A DNA stretch of 64,000 nucleotides from a bacterium (lineage in GTDB: Bacteria > Pseudomonadota > Alphaproteobacteria > Caulobacterales > Hyphomonadaceae), in contig WGML01000007.1 in assembly GCA_016125045.1 (NCBI GenBank), forward strand, positions 186,001 to 250,000, read 5' to 3'. The notes beneath the pieces were generated by a model, which did no database searches, was not told the DNA's origin, and saw only the letters and a list, made by a program, of their open reading frames with translations. Below are positions 8,457 to 17,701 of this stretch, piece after piece. A program made the translations under genes and the position numbers. Each line of letters begins with the position of its first letter. Within the stretch, counting starts at the first letter, position 1.

Positions 8457-9053
8457 TTGAATCTCGAACTCATCATTCTTGTCGCTGTCGCCGTCTTTGT
8501 GATCTCGCGGCTCTACGCCGTGCTGGGTCAGCGAACCGGAGCCGAGCCGCCTCGCCGCAGCGCCGCCACCACCGCCCGGACCGTTGAGGCCGACGTCGAG
8601 GAAGCCACGGAGCGTCCGCGCCTGCGGCCGGCGTTTTCGGGTCCCGCCGCCGCCGGGCTTGAGGACATCGCCAATATTGATCGCGGGTTCGACCCGGAGG
8701 AATTCATCGGCGGCGCCCGCCGCGCCTATGAAATGATCGTCTCCGCCTTCGCCGAGGGCGACCACGCCGCCCTGAAGGGTCTTGTCGACGACGATGTTTA
8801 CGAAGCGTACAGCAGCGCGATCGAGGATCGTGAAAAGGCCGGCGCGGAGCCGCTCCGGCTGGTGAAGCTCAGGGCCGCCCGGATCGTCGAGGCGTCATCG
8901 GAGGCGGACTTCGCCCGCATCCAGGTGTCGTTCGAGGCGGACCTCAGTGACGGTGAGCACCTGCGTTCGGCGAGAGAGATATGGACGTTCAAACGCCCGG
9001 CGCGCAGCAAGGATCCGAACTGGGTTCTCGACGAGGTTGTGGCGGCGACCTGA
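8457..9053 (+). CDS. Tim44-like domain membrane-anchored protein
   Basis: A 198-residue protein with a single N-terminal membrane helix (LELIILVAVAVFVISRLYAVLG), a Pro/Ala linker and a Tim44-like domain from about 75 (FDPEEFIGGARRAYEMIVSAFAEGD) to the end. In mitochondria this domain belongs to the import motor subunit Tim44; the bacterial proteins are inner-membrane-associated and their role is little known, although position next to secB suggests a protein-traffic or envelope function (inference). The start is a TTG at 8457, just before the conserved hydrophobic helix, with AGGG upstream. The mltA reading frame begins 73 bases before its end. Confidence 0.85.
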   Translation: MNLELIILVAVAVFVISRLYAVLGQRTGAEPPRRSAATTARTVEADVEEATERPRLRPAFSGPAAAGLEDIANIDRGFDPEEFIGGARRAYEMIVSAFAEGDHAALKGLVDDDVYEAYSSAIEDREKAGAEPLRLVKLRAARIVEASSEADFARIQVSFEADLSDGEHLRSAREIWTFKRPARSKDPNWVLDEVVAAT

Positions 9054-10366
9054 TCGCGCCCCGCCGCGTCTTCCGCTCCGCCGTCCATTCCGCCCGCGCG
9101 GCGCTCGCGTGCCTGTCCGCCGCCGCCGTCATCGCCGGCTGTTCCGATCCCGCGCCAGAGGCCGCGCCCGAGCCGACCCAAGCGCCCGTCCAGGCCGCGG
9201 ACGCCGCCCCACCCCCGACGTGCGACTGCCCCGCTGCCACGCCTGATCCGGCGGCCCGCCCGTCGAGCCTCACGCCCGTCAGCTTCAGCGATCTGCCGGA
9301 CTGGGCCGCGGCTGATCTCCGCCCGGCGGCGGAGGCGTTCGGGAAGTCCTGCGCGAGCTGGGCTCAGCTTCCGCCCGACCGCCCGATCTCCCTTGCCGCC
9401 CTTTATGGCGGCAGCGTCCGGGACTGGACGCCCGCCTGCGCCGCCGTCGCCGCCGCGATGGACGCGCCGCCGGCCGAGCTTCGCGCCGTTCTTGAATCGA
9501 CCTTTCGCCCCTATGCGGTCTCGAGCGACCCGGCGAGCAAGCTCACCGGCTACTTTGAACCGGTGATCGAGGCGCGCCGTGCGCCGGAGGGTGTCTTTGA
9601 CGCGCCCATCCCGTCCCGCCCGGCGGACCTCATTTCCGTCGACCTTGGAGTGTTCGAGCCGTCGCTCGCCGGCCGGCGCGTATGGGGCCGGGTCGAGGCG
9701 GGAGAGCTCAGGCTCTACCCGGACCGCGCCGCCATTCGCTCCGGGCCGGAGGCCGCGCTCGCCTGGGCGCGCGACTCCGATGTGTTCTATCTCCAGATTC
9801 AGGGGTCCGGACGCCTGGTCTATCCGGACGGCGCGGTTGAACGCGCGGCGTTCGCCGCCCACAACCACCGCCCCTTCCGCTCGCTCGCCCGGCATCTTCT
9901 CGATGAGGGCATGATCCCGCCCGCGCGCGCCGGGATGGACGACATCAAGTCCTGGATCGAGCAGTCGCCCGGCGCCGAGGCGGCGGCGGCGATGAACATC
10001 AATCCCCGCTATGTCTGGTTTGGGCGGGAGGCGGTCACTGACCCCAGCACCGGTCCGAAAGGCGCGCAAGGCATCCCCCTGACGCCGCTTGGCAGTCTCG
10101 CCGTCGATCCCGCCCATCACCCCTATGGAGCTCCGCTCTTCATCCGGGCGCGGATGCCGGACCGGATCGGGAGCGGACAGGCCGAAACCTCCCTCCTCGT
10201 GGTCGCCCAGGACGCCGGCGGCGCCATCAAGGGACCCGTCAGGGGCGACCTGTTCTGGGGCTGGGGAGAGGACGCCGGGGCCCGCGCGGCCCGCACGAAC
10301 GGGCCTCTCGCCATGTGGGTCCTCCTGCCGGCGGGTCTCTCGCCGCCCCAGACGACGGGGCAATGA
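8981..10366 (+). CDS. mltA: MltA-type membrane-bound lytic murein transglycosylase (lipoprotein)
   Basis: MltA cleaves peptidoglycan glycan strands, forming 1,6-anhydromuramic ends. The 461-residue reading frame contains a lipoprotein signal ending AAAVIAGC (Cys 54), an Ala/Pro linker, the MltA beta-barrel (SSDPASKLTGYFEPVIEA near 185, then DVFYLQIQGSGRLVYPDG) and the 3D domain at the C-terminus (LVVAQDAGGAIKGPVRGDLFWG) with its three aspartates. The ATG at 8981 is the only conventional in-frame start before the signal; it would put 34 residues before the hydrophobic core, so a rarer start nearer 9050 is possible. It overlaps the Tim44-like gene by 73 bases and the Smr gene by four. Confidence 0.92.
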   Translation: MDVQTPGAQQGSELGSRRGCGGDLIAPRRVFRSAVHSARAALACLSAAAVIAGCSDPAPEAAPEPTQAPVQAADAAPPPTCDCPAATPDPAARPSSLTPVSFSDLPDWAAADLRPAAEAFGKSCASWAQLPPDRPISLAALYGGSVRDWTPACAAVAAAMDAPPAELRAVLESTFRPYAVSSDPASKLTGYFEPVIEARRAPEGVFDAPIPSRPADLISVDLGVFEPSLAGRRVWGRVEAGELRLYPDRAAIRSGPEAALAWARDSDVFYLQIQGSGRLVYPDGAVERAAFAAHNHRPFRSLARHLLDEGMIPPARAGMDDIKSWIEQSPGAEAAAAMNINPRYVWFGREAVTDPSTGPKGAQGIPLTPLGSLAVDPAHHPYGAPLFIRARMPDRIGSGQAETSLLVVAQDAGGAIKGPVRGDLFWGWGEDAGARAARTNGPLAMWVLLPAGLSPPQTTGQ

Positions 10367-10971
10367 GCCGCCGGCCGATCACCGCGGATGAAGCGCGGCT
10401 GTGGGGCCGTGTGGCGCGCACCGTCCGGCCGATCACCGGTCCGTCGGCGGCCGTGACCCGGACGGTGGTGAACGAGATCGTCTCGCAGCAAGGGGCCGGC
10501 TCTCCTCCGAATAACCCGGCGCCGACTCTCGCTCCTGCGCGTTTGTCCGAACCCCGCCCGACCCTCGCGCCAACCCGCACCGAAACGTCACTGAAACCGC
10601 GTGACCCCGGGCGACATCATGAGGATAGTCCCGCTCGTCCGGCGGACTTGTCCGGCCACAAACGTGTGCGCCGCGGCCGGATAGAGGTCGACGCCACCCT
10701 CGATCTTCACGGCCATACACAAGCCTCCGCGGTGCGCGCGCTCGCCCGTTTTCTGCATGCGCGGCGACGCGCCGGCGGGCGTTGCGTGCTCGTGATCACA
10801 GGCAAGGGAAGGCTCGGAAGCGGGGTGCTTCGCTCCAGCCTGCCGGACTGGCTCGCCGCGCCGGATCTTGTTCACGCGATCGCGGGCTACGCCCCGGCGC
10901 ACGACCGTCACGGCGGCGCGGGCGCTTTCTATGTGTTCCTGAAACGGTCAACCGAACCGCTTGAATTCTAA
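10363..10971 (+). CDS. Smr-domain protein
   Basis: A 202-residue protein whose C-terminal ~95 residues are an Smr (small MutS-related) domain: ATLDLHGHTQASAVRALARFL carries the DLHG motif and GGRCVLVITGKGR the HGKG-like TGKG loop. Many free-standing Smr proteins are nucleases, acting on RNA or DNA depending on the protein; the exact role of this alphaproteobacterial DUF/YdaL-like form is not known. The N-terminal half is Pro/Arg-rich and probably disordered. The start overlaps the mltA stop (ATGA) and the end overlaps convergent hisE by four bases, so the gene is the last of the rightward Tim44-mltA-smr run. Confidence 0.9.
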   Translation: MSRRPITADEARLWGRVARTVRPITGPSAAVTRTVVNEIVSQQGAGSPPNNPAPTLAPARLSEPRPTLAPTRTETSLKPRDPGRHHEDSPARPADLSGHKRVRRGRIEVDATLDLHGHTQASAVRALARFLHARRRAGGRCVLVITGKGRLGSGVLRSSLPDWLAAPDLVHAIAGYAPAHDRHGGAGAFYVFLKRSTEPLEF

Positions 10972-11333
10972 CGGTTTCTGGAGGCTTTCTCGTCGAGCCC
11001 CGACACGCCCTCGCGCGCGGTCAGCACCGCCGCCACCTCATCGAGCGGAAGGCCCCGGCTGCGCAGCGCCACGAGCAGGTGGAACAGCACGTCAGCGGAT
11101 TCGCTCGCAACCGCCTCATCGGAGCCGGCCGCCAGCGCCAGCGCGGCCTCCACCGCCTCTTCGCCGAGCTTCTTCGCGCACAGGGCCGGCCCGACCTGAA
11201 GGAGCTTCGCGGTGTAGGACGTCTTGGCGCCGCCTCCTTCCGCCGCTCGCGCATCAATAACCGCAGCGAGCCTGCCCAGCGCGGAGGACAAATCAGCCGC
11301 CGACCCAAGCGGCTGGTCTGAACGGTTCGTCAT
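10968..11333 (-). CDS. hisE: Phosphoribosyl-ATP pyrophosphohydrolase
   Basis: HisE hydrolyses phosphoribosyl-ATP to phosphoribosyl-AMP, step two of histidine synthesis. The 121-residue protein carries the MazG-like all-alpha fold with the metal-binding [13 protein letters not shown] and [13 protein letters not shown] motifs. HisI is not fused and is not in this window. Its ATG overlaps the hisF stop by three bases, and its end overlaps the Smr gene on the other strand by four bases. It is the last gene of the leftward hisB-H-A-F-E operon. Confidence 0.95.
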   Translation of the reverse strand: MTNRSDQPLGSAADLSSALGRLAAVIDARAAEGGGAKTSYTAKLLQVGPALCAKKLGEEAVEAALALAAGSDEAVASESADVLFHLLVALRSRGLPLDEVAAVLTAREGVSGLDEKASRNR

Positions 11334-12100
11334 CGAGCGTCCTCCAGGAGCCGCACAGGCACCCCCGCCGCCGCGAGCGCGCGCTTGGCGTCTGCGATCG
11401 TGGCCTCGCCGAAATGAAAGATCGATGCGGCGAGAACGGCGTCAGCGCCGCCGACCGTGACCGCCTCGGCCATGTGGCCGACATGACCCGCGCCGCCGGA
11501 CGCGACGATCGGAACCGTAATCGCATCGCGCATCCGCTTCAGCAACTCAAGGTCATAGCCCCCCTTGGTGCCGTCGCGATCCATCGATGTCAGCAGGATT
11601 TCTCCGGCGCCGAGTTCGACGGCGCGGCGCGCATAGGCGATCGCCTCACACCGGGACGAGCGTCTCCCGCCATGGGTGTAGACGCCCCAGCCATCGCCCT
11701 CGCGCCGGGCGTCCACCGCCGCGATCACGCACTGACTGCCAACCTTCCGGGCACAGGCGAGTATGATGTCCGGATCCTCAACCGCGGCGGTGTTGATCGC
11801 GACTTTGTCGGCCCCCGCGCGAAGCAGCCGGATGATGTCGTCCGGTCCGCGCACCCCACCGCCGACGGTCAGTGGAATGAAACACTGATCCGCCGTCTGT
11901 TCGATGACGTGCAGGATGGCGCCCCGCCCCTCGACCGATGCGGTGATGTCGAGAAAGCAAAGCTCGTCGGCCCCCTGCTCGTCATAGGCTTTTGCGAGCG
12001 CGGTCGGGTCGCCAGCGTCCTTCAGATCGACGAAGTTCACCCCCTTGACGGTGCGTCCATCCTTGACGTCGAGGCAGGGGATGACCCGAACCTTCAGCAT
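11330..12100 (-). CDS. hisF: Imidazole glycerol phosphate synthase, cyclase subunit
   Basis: HisF is the (beta/alpha)8 cyclase half of IGP synthase; with ammonia from HisH it makes imidazole glycerol phosphate and AICAR. The 256-residue protein begins [21 protein letters not shown] with the catalytic aspartate, and has the second catalytic aspartate in [15 protein letters not shown] and the phosphate loops VGGGVR and [10 protein letters not shown]. It overlaps hisA by seven bases. Partner hisH is two genes upstream in the same operon. Confidence 0.97.
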   Translation of the reverse strand: MLKVRVIPCLDVKDGRTVKGVNFVDLKDAGDPTALAKAYDEQGADELCFLDITASVEGRGAILHVIEQTADQCFIPLTVGGGVRGPDDIIRLLRAGADKVAINTAAVEDPDIILACARKVGSQCVIAAVDARREGDGWGVYTHGGRRSSRCEAIAYARRAVELGAGEILLTSMDRDGTKGGYDLELLKRMRDAITVPIVASGGAGHVGHMAEAVTVGGADAVLAASIFHFGEATIADAKRALAAAGVPVRLLEDAR

Positions 12101-12822
12101 TCGGTCGCCGCCGCAAGCGCTTCGGCGGGGATGATGTCGCCGTCATAGAGGGCCCGCCCCAGAACGACCCCGGCGATGCTGCGGCCCCCCCAGCGTTTGA
12201 GCGCGCGAATGTCATCGACGCTCGCCACGCCTCCGGAAGCGATGACCGGAATGCTGACACGGTCGGCGATCCGCCCGGTCAGCTCCACATTGACCCCGGT
12301 CTTGGCCCCGTCCCGGGAGATATCGGTGACGATCAGCGCCGCGACGCCAGACCCTTCGCACGCTGCCGCCAGGTCCTCCGCGGGCATGTCTGAATCATTC
12401 GCCCAGCCGTCCACCGCGACGCGCCCGCCCCGCGTGTCCAGCGCCACCACGATCTGGCCGGGGAATTTCTCCGCCGCCGCGCGCACCAATTCCGGCTTCC
12501 TGACGGCCGCGGTGCCGATGATCACGCGGCTGACGCCTGCGGAGAGCCAGTCCGAAACGGCGCCCAGATCCCGAATGCCGCCGCCGAGCTGGACCGAGGC
12601 GTTGGTCGCTTCAAGGATCGACAGGACGGCGTTCATGTTGATCGGGTAGCCCGCACGGGCGCCATCCAGGTCCACAACGTGGAGGTGAGAAAACCCCGCC
12701 GCCTCGAAGGCTTCGGCCTGTGCGCCGGGGTCCAGCGGAAAGCGCGTCGACGCGTTGAAATCGCCGTGGAGCAGACGAACACACGCGCCGCCCTGCAGAT
12801 CGATCGCGGGAAAGAGTTTCAT
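12094..12822 (-). CDS. hisA: ProFAR isomerase
   Basis: HisA isomerises ProFAR to PRFAR by an Amadori rearrangement. The 242-residue barrel begins [17 protein letters not shown] (catalytic Asp 8), with [29 protein letters not shown], the second catalytic Asp in [13 protein letters not shown] and the phosphate-binding [11 protein letters not shown]. The start at 12822 fits the family; an open frame continues upstream without homology. There are 88 bases between hisH and hisA, with no obvious feature. Confidence 0.96.
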   Translation of the reverse strand: MKLFPAIDLQGGACVRLLHGDFNASTRFPLDPGAQAEAFEAAGFSHLHVVDLDGARAGYPINMNAVLSILEATNASVQLGGGIRDLGAVSDWLSAGVSRVIIGTAAVRKPELVRAAAEKFPGQIVVALDTRGGRVAVDGWANDSDMPAEDLAAACEGSGVAALIVTDISRDGAKTGVNVELTGRIADRVSIPVIASGGVASVDDIRALKRWGGRSIAGVVLGRALYDGDIIPAEALAAATEC

Positions 12823-12910
12823 CGTCTCGTCATGTTGCAACCGATACCGAATGTCTTGTTCATCCCAGAAAGTTCGGGGTCGTCGTCTGGCGCGCGCGGG
12901 CCGAATGATC

Positions 12911-13540
12911 TCAAGGTCTCCAGTCCAGGAAGTTCTCCAGCACCTTCTGGCCCACGGCCTGGCTCTTCTCAGGGTGAAACTGTGTCCCGAACAGATTGTC
13001 CCGCCCAACCGCCGCTGTCACGCGGGAGCCATAGCGAATGGTTACGGCCACGTCATCTGGCCGGATCACGGAAAACGCGAAGGAATGCACAAAATAGGCG
13101 TTCGGACGCGCGCCCAGTCCCGCCGTGACCGGATGCGGCCTGACAATTTCGAGCTCGTTCCAGCCCATGTGCGGGATCGGCAGGCGCGCGTCACCCGTGT
13201 CCAGCCGCTCCACCCGGCCGCCGATCCAGCCGAGCCCGGGGGTTTCCCCGTCCTCAAGTCCGGCGTCGGCGAGAAGCTGCATCCCCACACATATCCCGAG
13301 GAAAGGCGCACCCCGCACTCGCGCGGCATGATGCAGCGCGTCCATGACTCCGGGCCGGGCTGAAAGGCCCCTGGCGCAGTCGGCGAAATGACCAACGCCC
13401 GGAAGGATCAACCGCTCAGCCGACGCAATCAGGTCCGGATCGTCGGTCAGGCGCACGCCGCCTCCGGCCCCCGCCTCGGCGACAGCCCTGACCACGGACC
13501 GTGTGTTCCCGGACCCGTAGTCGACGACGATCACGCTCAT
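12911..13540 (-). CDS. hisH: Imidazole glycerol phosphate synthase, glutamine amidotransferase subunit
   Basis: HisH is the class I glutaminase that supplies ammonia to HisF. The 209-residue protein starts MSVIVVDYGSGNTRSV, contains the nucleophile motif PFLGICVGMQLL with its cysteine, and the His/Glu pair in FGTQFHPEKSQ. The start was placed at 13540 just before the conserved first strand. It follows hisB by 11 bases. Operon order hisB-hisH-hisA-hisF-hisE is common in alphaproteobacteria. Confidence 0.96.
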   Translation of the reverse strand: MSVIVVDYGSGNTRSVVRAVAEAGAGGGVRLTDDPDLIASAERLILPGVGHFADCARGLSARPGVMDALHHAARVRGAPFLGICVGMQLLADAGLEDGETPGLGWIGGRVERLDTGDARLPIPHMGWNELEIVRPHPVTAGLGARPNAYFVHSFAFSVIRPDDVAVTIRYGSRVTAAVGRDNLFGTQFHPEKSQAVGQKVLENFLDWRP

Positions 13541-13551
13541 CGCACCACCTG

Positions 13552-14163
13552 CTAAAGCGCGCCCTTGGTCGAGGCGATGCCATCGGCCAGTCGCGGGTCG
13601 AGCGCCGCGGCTTCGCGCAAGGCTCTCGCCAGCGCCTTGAAACACGCCTCCGCGATGTGGTGCGAGTTTTCGCCATAGAGAAGGTCAAGGTGCAGGCAAA
13701 CCCCGGCGTTCATGGCGAAGGCGTGGAAGAACTCCTTGAAGAGCTCGGTGTCCACCGCGCCGACCTTGTCCCGGCTGAACGTCACCCTCCAGACGAGATA
13801 GGGCCGGTTGCACAGGTCGACCGCCGCCCTGACGAGGGTTTCGTCCATCGGCACATAGGCGGAACCGAAACGCACCACCCGGCCATACCCGTTGCCCGAC
13901 GCCCCGACCGCCTTCGCGAATGTCTGGCCGAGCACAATCCCGACATCCTCCATCGTGTGGTGGAGGTCGATATGGAGGTCGCCCTTCGCCTCCACCTCGA
14001 TGTCCATCGCCGAATGCTTGGCGAGCGCCTCCAGCATATGGTCGAAGAAACCGACGCCGGTTGAGATTCCGGACTTGCCGGACCCATCAACATTCACCGC
14101 GACCCGGATCTGGGTCTCCTTGGTCTTGCGTGCGGACTCCGCCTTGCGTGCTGTCGTCGTCAT
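13552..14163 (-). CDS. hisB: Imidazoleglycerol-phosphate dehydratase
   Basis: HisB dehydrates imidazole glycerol phosphate to imidazole acetol phosphate, using a di-manganese site. The 203-residue monofunctional form has the metal-binding motifs [35 protein letters not shown] and [15 protein letters not shown]. The Lys/Ala-rich 15-residue N-terminus is poorly conserved. It is the first gene of the his operon; the 97 bases up to the divergent EAL gene must hold its promoter. Confidence 0.96.
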   Translation of the reverse strand: MTTTARKAESARKTKETQIRVAVNVDGSGKSGISTGVGFFDHMLEALAKHSAMDIEVEAKGDLHIDLHHTMEDVGIVLGQTFAKAVGASGNGYGRVVRFGSAYVPMDETLVRAAVDLCNRPYLVWRVTFSRDKVGAVDTELFKEFFHAFAMNAGVCLHLDLLYGENSHHIAEACFKALARALREAAALDPRLADGIASTKGAL

Positions 14164-14260
14164 GTCGAGCTCCCGTCTTAACGCGGTGTTGGCGCCTTCC
14201 GCGCCAACTGTCCACGGCGCGAATCGCGCGAAGCTGAAGCTCCGGGGTCACACCATCGGC

Positions 14261-15994
14261 ATGGCCGCCCTATCACCGATCAGAAAGCCTGTCGTCGATG
14301 CCGGAACCGGCGAACCGAAGGGGCGCCCGCCCACAGGAATTCTGAACCGGGTTTCCCGTCGCGCCGCCCTGCTCGCCGGTGGATCGCTGGCCGCCCTCGC
14401 CGTGGTGCAGCCGCTCGTGTTCGCGCCGGCGCTCGGGCTCGACGCCGCGCTCGCGGGTCTGATCACGCCGCTTGCCGCGGCGGCGCTCGGGGCCCCTGCG
14501 CTTCTCCTGCTTGGACGCGGCACGCTCGGTCCGGTTCGTCGGGCGGCCGCGCGCGCCCGGGAGGCCTCCATCCCTCCGGTCGTGACGGATTCCGTCGGCG
14601 ATCCCGAACTCGCCGCGCTTCTCTCGGCGATCGAGGCGAAGCACGAGGTCAGGATCGCGGCCCTCAAGCGCGCGCTCGCCGAGGCGCAATCCGATCCGGT
14701 GACAGGCTTGCCGACCCGCGCGCAACTGATGTCGCGTCTTGCCGCGACCTCGGACGCTGCCGGAGGCCGGGCCCCCGCGCTGGCGCTGATCGATCTTGAC
14801 GATTTCAGGCGGGTGAACTTCACCTCCGGTCCGAGGGTCGCCGACGCCCTGCTCAATGTGCTCGCCGAACGCCTTTCGAGGGCGCTCGCGACCTCGCGCC
14901 TCGACCTCCAGCTCGGACGCTTCGGCGCTGACCAGTTCGGCCTGGTCGGGTCAGGCGTCGATCCAGAGGCCGTCCGCTCGTTCGCGGCGGAAGCGTTGGC
15001 GGCGATCGCCGATCCCGTGGCCATAGAGGGGACGACGCTGCGGATCGGGGCGGCTTGCGGCTTCGCGGCCCTCGGGGAGGGCGAGCCGCGAGCGATCCAT
15101 GAACTCGTCAAGCGCGCGGAGGTGGCGCTGCGCGAGGCGAAGCAATCCCGCCGCGACCGGATTGTGGTTTTTGATCGATCGCTTGAGGAGCGGTCGTCCC
15201 GGCGCGCCGTGCTCGAGGAAGAGCTGCGCCGAGGCCTCGACCGCAATGAGTTCGTCGCCGTCTTCCAGCCGAAGGTTGACCTCGTGACCGGGGAGCTCAT
15301 CGGAGCGGAGGCGCTCGCGCGCTGGCGACGCACCGATGGGCGCGTCGTCGGTCCCGGCGTCTTTGTGCCGATCGCGGAGGAGCTGGGTCTCGTTCCGCGC
15401 CTCGGCGCGAGCGTCATGCAGGACGCCTGCGTCGCCGCTTCACGCTGGAACCGCCGCCGCCGCCAGATCCGCGTCGCCGTCAACGTCTCGCCGTTCGAGA
15501 TCGACGCGGCCGACTTCGCGGGCTCCGTCAACCACCAGATCGAGACAAGCGGCCTCAGCCCTCACCTGCTTGAGCTTGAAATCACCGAGTCGGCGGCCGT
15601 CGCGGACCCCGACCATGTCTCCCGCTGCCTCTGGCCGCTCAGAAGCAGGGGCGTGCGGCTCGCGGTTGACGACTTTGGCACCGGCCATTCAAACCTGTCC
15701 GCCATCACCCGACTGCCGTTCGACACCTTCAAGATCGATCAGCAGTTTGTTCGCGCCCTGTCGGACGATCCGAACGCCGGCGTCATCGTGGAGATGATTC
15801 TCGCGATGGCGAGCGCGCTGGGCCAGGAAACCGTCGCCGAGGGGGTCGAGACGCGGGAGCAGGACGCCTTTCTGTCCGCGCGTCATTGCCAGATCGGTCA
15901 GGGCTATCTCTACTCGCCGCCCCTGCCGTCAGACGAGTTCGACGCCCTGATCGAAAGCTGGACCCCGCAGGCCATGCGCCGCTCCGCGGCCTGA
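14261..15994 (+). CDS. Membrane c-di-GMP phosphodiesterase with degenerate GGDEF and intact EAL domain
   Basis: A 577-residue protein with two membrane helices (about 34-55 and 61-84), a short coiled linker, a GGDEF-like domain (about 145-305) and an EAL domain (about 318-570). The diguanylate cyclase signature reads GADQF (222-226) instead of GGDEF, so synthesis is unlikely; such domains often bind GTP and regulate. The EAL domain keeps the catalytic set: E350 in EAL, N408, E440 in EITES, D470/D471 in DDFGTG, K491, and E527/E530 in AEGVET, so c-di-GMP hydrolysis is expected. The start at 14261 is the ATG nearest the membrane helices, but no strong ribosome-binding site is visible, so it is uncertain. 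The gene is divergent from hisB. Confidence 0.88.
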   Translation: MAALSPIRKPVVDAGTGEPKGRPPTGILNRVSRRAALLAGGSLAALAVVQPLVFAPALGLDAALAGLITPLAAAALGAPALLLLGRGTLGPVRRAAARAREASIPPVVTDSVGDPELAALLSAIEAKHEVRIAALKRALAEAQSDPVTGLPTRAQLMSRLAATSDAAGGRAPALALIDLDDFRRVNFTSGPRVADALLNVLAERLSRALATSRLDLQLGRFGADQFGLVGSGVDPEAVRSFAAEALAAIADPVAIEGTTLRIGAACGFAALGEGEPRAIHELVKRAEVALREAKQSRRDRIVVFDRSLEERSSRRAVLEEELRRGLDRNEFVAVFQPKVDLVTGELIGAEALARWRRTDGRVVGPGVFVPIAEELGLVPRLGASVMQDACVAASRWNRRRRQIRVAVNVSPFEIDAADFAGSVNHQIETSGLSPHLLELEITESAAVADPDHVSRCLWPLRSRGVRLAVDDFGTGHSNLSAITRLPFDTFKIDQQFVRALSDDPNAGVIVEMILAMASALGQETVAEGVETREQDAFLSARHCQIGQGYLYSPPLPSDEFDALIESWTPQAMRRSAA

Positions 15995-15995
15995 G

Positions 15996-16016
15996 ATTTA
16001 TCGATACACGATAAAT
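15996..16016. promoter_or_regulatory. Perfect 8-base inverted repeat, candidate operator upstream of hslV
   Basis: ATTTATCG and its exact complement CGATAAAT flank a five-base spacer. The site begins two bases after the EAL gene stop and ends 49 bases before the hslV start. Being AT-rich with no following T-run, it looks more like a dimeric regulator's binding site than a terminator. The regulator is not known. Confidence 0.5.
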
Positions 16017-16065
16017 TGCTTGCGGCGAGGTCTTGTTCCGACTATTGCTGGAACAAGGTCAACCA

Positions 16066-16623
16066 GTGAGCGACATGCCGACAGAACCTCGCATCAGGGC
16101 CACGACCATCCTCGCCGTGCGCAAGGCGGGTCGGCTTGTGCTGGTCGGCGACGGCCAGGTGAGCTTCGGCGACACGGTGATGAAGGGCAACGCCCGGAAG
16201 GTCCGCCGGTTCGGCGAGGGCGGGCGGATCCTCGCGGGTTTCGCCGGCGCGACCGCAGACGCCTTCACCCTGTTCGAGAGGCTGGAACAGAAGCTCGAGC
16301 GCTTTCCCGGCAACCTGCAACGAGCATCGGTCGAGCTCGCCAAGGATTGGCGGACGGACCGCTATCTCCGCAATCTCGAGGCGATGATCATCGTCGGCGA
16401 CGCCGAGACGCTTCTTGTCATCACCGGGCGGGGGGATGTGCTCGAGCCGGAACATCCGGTCACCGCCATCGGCTCGGGCGGCAATTTCGCGCTCGCCGCG
16501 GCGCGCGCGCTCTATGATCTCGAGTTCGACGCCGAGGAGATCGCCCGCCGCGCGATGAAGATCGCAGGTGAAATCTGCGTCTACACCAACCACTCCCTCG
16601 TTCTGGAGCAGCTCGATGTTTGA
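16066..16623 (+). CDS. hslV: ATP-dependent protease peptidase subunit HslV (ClpQ)
   Basis: HslV forms the proteolytic double hexamer driven by HslU. The frame contains [29 protein letters not shown], the N-terminal threonine-protease motif, and the family-typical [15 protein letters not shown]. The catalytic threonine is probably the first of the TT pair, preceded by about 12 residues that would be removed, as in other alphaproteobacterial HslV proteins. The start is taken as the GTG at 16066, nine bases after AAGG; the ATG at 16075 is an alternative. The last eight bases overlap the DUF2157 gene. Confidence 0.95.
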   Translation: MSDMPTEPRIRATTILAVRKAGRLVLVGDGQVSFGDTVMKGNARKVRRFGEGGRILAGFAGATADAFTLFERLEQKLERFPGNLQRASVELAKDWRTDRYLRNLEAMIIVGDAETLLVITGRGDVLEPEHPVTAIGSGGNFALAAARALYDLEFDAEEIARRAMKIAGEICVYTNHSLVLEQLDV

Positions 16624-17689
16624 TCGCCGGGAAATCCGGGCCGCGGTGGAGGCGGGCGTCCTCAGCTCCGCGCAGGCCGAAGCCTTCGAATCCTTCCTCA
16701 AATCCCGCAACGATCCGGATCGCGGCCTCGACAGTGAGAACCTGCGCTTCCTCACCAATTTCAACGATATCTTCCTCGCCATCGGCATGGGCGTGCTGAT
16801 GTTCGGGGTCATCGTCCTTTCGATGCAGGTGATCGGCCCGATGGCCGATGGCCCACGACTGCGGGGCGTCACGCTTTTGCCGGTCATCGCGGTCGCCTGG
16901 GCGCTGGCGGAATACTTCTGCGGTCGCCGCCGGCTGCTCCTCCCGTCGATGGTGTTGGCGGTCTTTATCTGCGCTTCCGCCGCCGTCGCGACCAACCTTT
17001 TCCTCGCGACGGAAGCGCTCGCCGCGGATGATGTCGGCGCGTCGCTGGCGCGGTTCGGTTATCTCAGTTTCGGCGCTTCGCTCGCCGCGGCGCTGGCGAT
17101 CTTTGTCCGCTTCCGTCTGCCGTTTGCACTGTTTCTCGCGGCTCTGTCGCTCGCAGGGTGCGTTTACGTCGCCGTCGCCGAGGCCGGGCAGGCGGCTCTG
17201 CTCGCGGGCGGTGCGGCGACGCTTGTCGTCGGCTGCGCGACGCTGGTCGCCGGAATCATTTTCGACGCGCGCGACCCGAGCCGATCCAGCCTGAATTCCG
17301 ACAACGCCTTCTGGCTGCATCTCGCCGCGGCGCCACAGATCATGTTCGGCCTGCGCGGGTTGATCCTCGGCTCCGGCTTTGCGCCGGCGGGGTCGGCCGA
17401 CGCCGCTGCGATGCTCGCAGCCCTCATCGTGTTCGGCGTCCTGTCGCTCGCGCTCAACCGGCGCGCGCTCATCGTCTCGGGACTCCTGTCCTTCGCCACC
17501 GCCATCGGCGCTCTCGTCGATCGGGTCGGAGGCGGCGACGGCGCGACAACGCTGATGCTCACCGCGCTTGTCGTCGGCGCCTCGATCGTGCTGCTCGGCG
17601 GCGGCTGGCGCACCGCTCGTCGCGCCCTTCTGCGCATCGTTCCGCACGAAGGGGCGGCCGCGCGTATTTTCCCGCCCGAGCCGGCCTGA
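16616..17689 (+). CDS. DUF2157-family multi-pass membrane protein
   Basis: A 357-residue protein with a short soluble N-terminal helix region ([29 protein letters not shown]) followed by about nine or ten hydrophobic segments, matching DUF2157-type membrane proteins, whose function is unknown. It begins eight bases inside hslV and ends 12 bases before hslU, so it is almost certainly co-transcribed and translationally coupled with this protease pair. The association suggests a link with envelope proteotoxic stress, but that is only inference. No catalytic motif is seen. Confidence 0.8.
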   Translation: MFDRREIRAAVEAGVLSSAQAEAFESFLKSRNDPDRGLDSENLRFLTNFNDIFLAIGMGVLMFGVIVLSMQVIGPMADGPRLRGVTLLPVIAVAWALAEYFCGRRRLLLPSMVLAVFICASAAVATNLFLATEALAADDVGASLARFGYLSFGASLAAALAIFVRFRLPFALFLAALSLAGCVYVAVAEAGQAALLAGGAATLVVGCATLVAGIIFDARDPSRSSLNSDNAFWLHLAAAPQIMFGLRGLILGSGFAPAGSADAAAMLAALIVFGVLSLALNRRALIVSGLLSFATAIGALVDRVGGGDGATTLMLTALVVGASIVLLGGGWRTARRALLRIVPHEGAAARIFPPEPA

Positions 17690-17701
17690 TACACCGCTCG
17701 G

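Noticed and set aside
8798..10363. 521-codon minus-strand frame opposite the Tim44-like and mltA genes
   Set aside because: Antisense shadow of two genes with clear family motifs.
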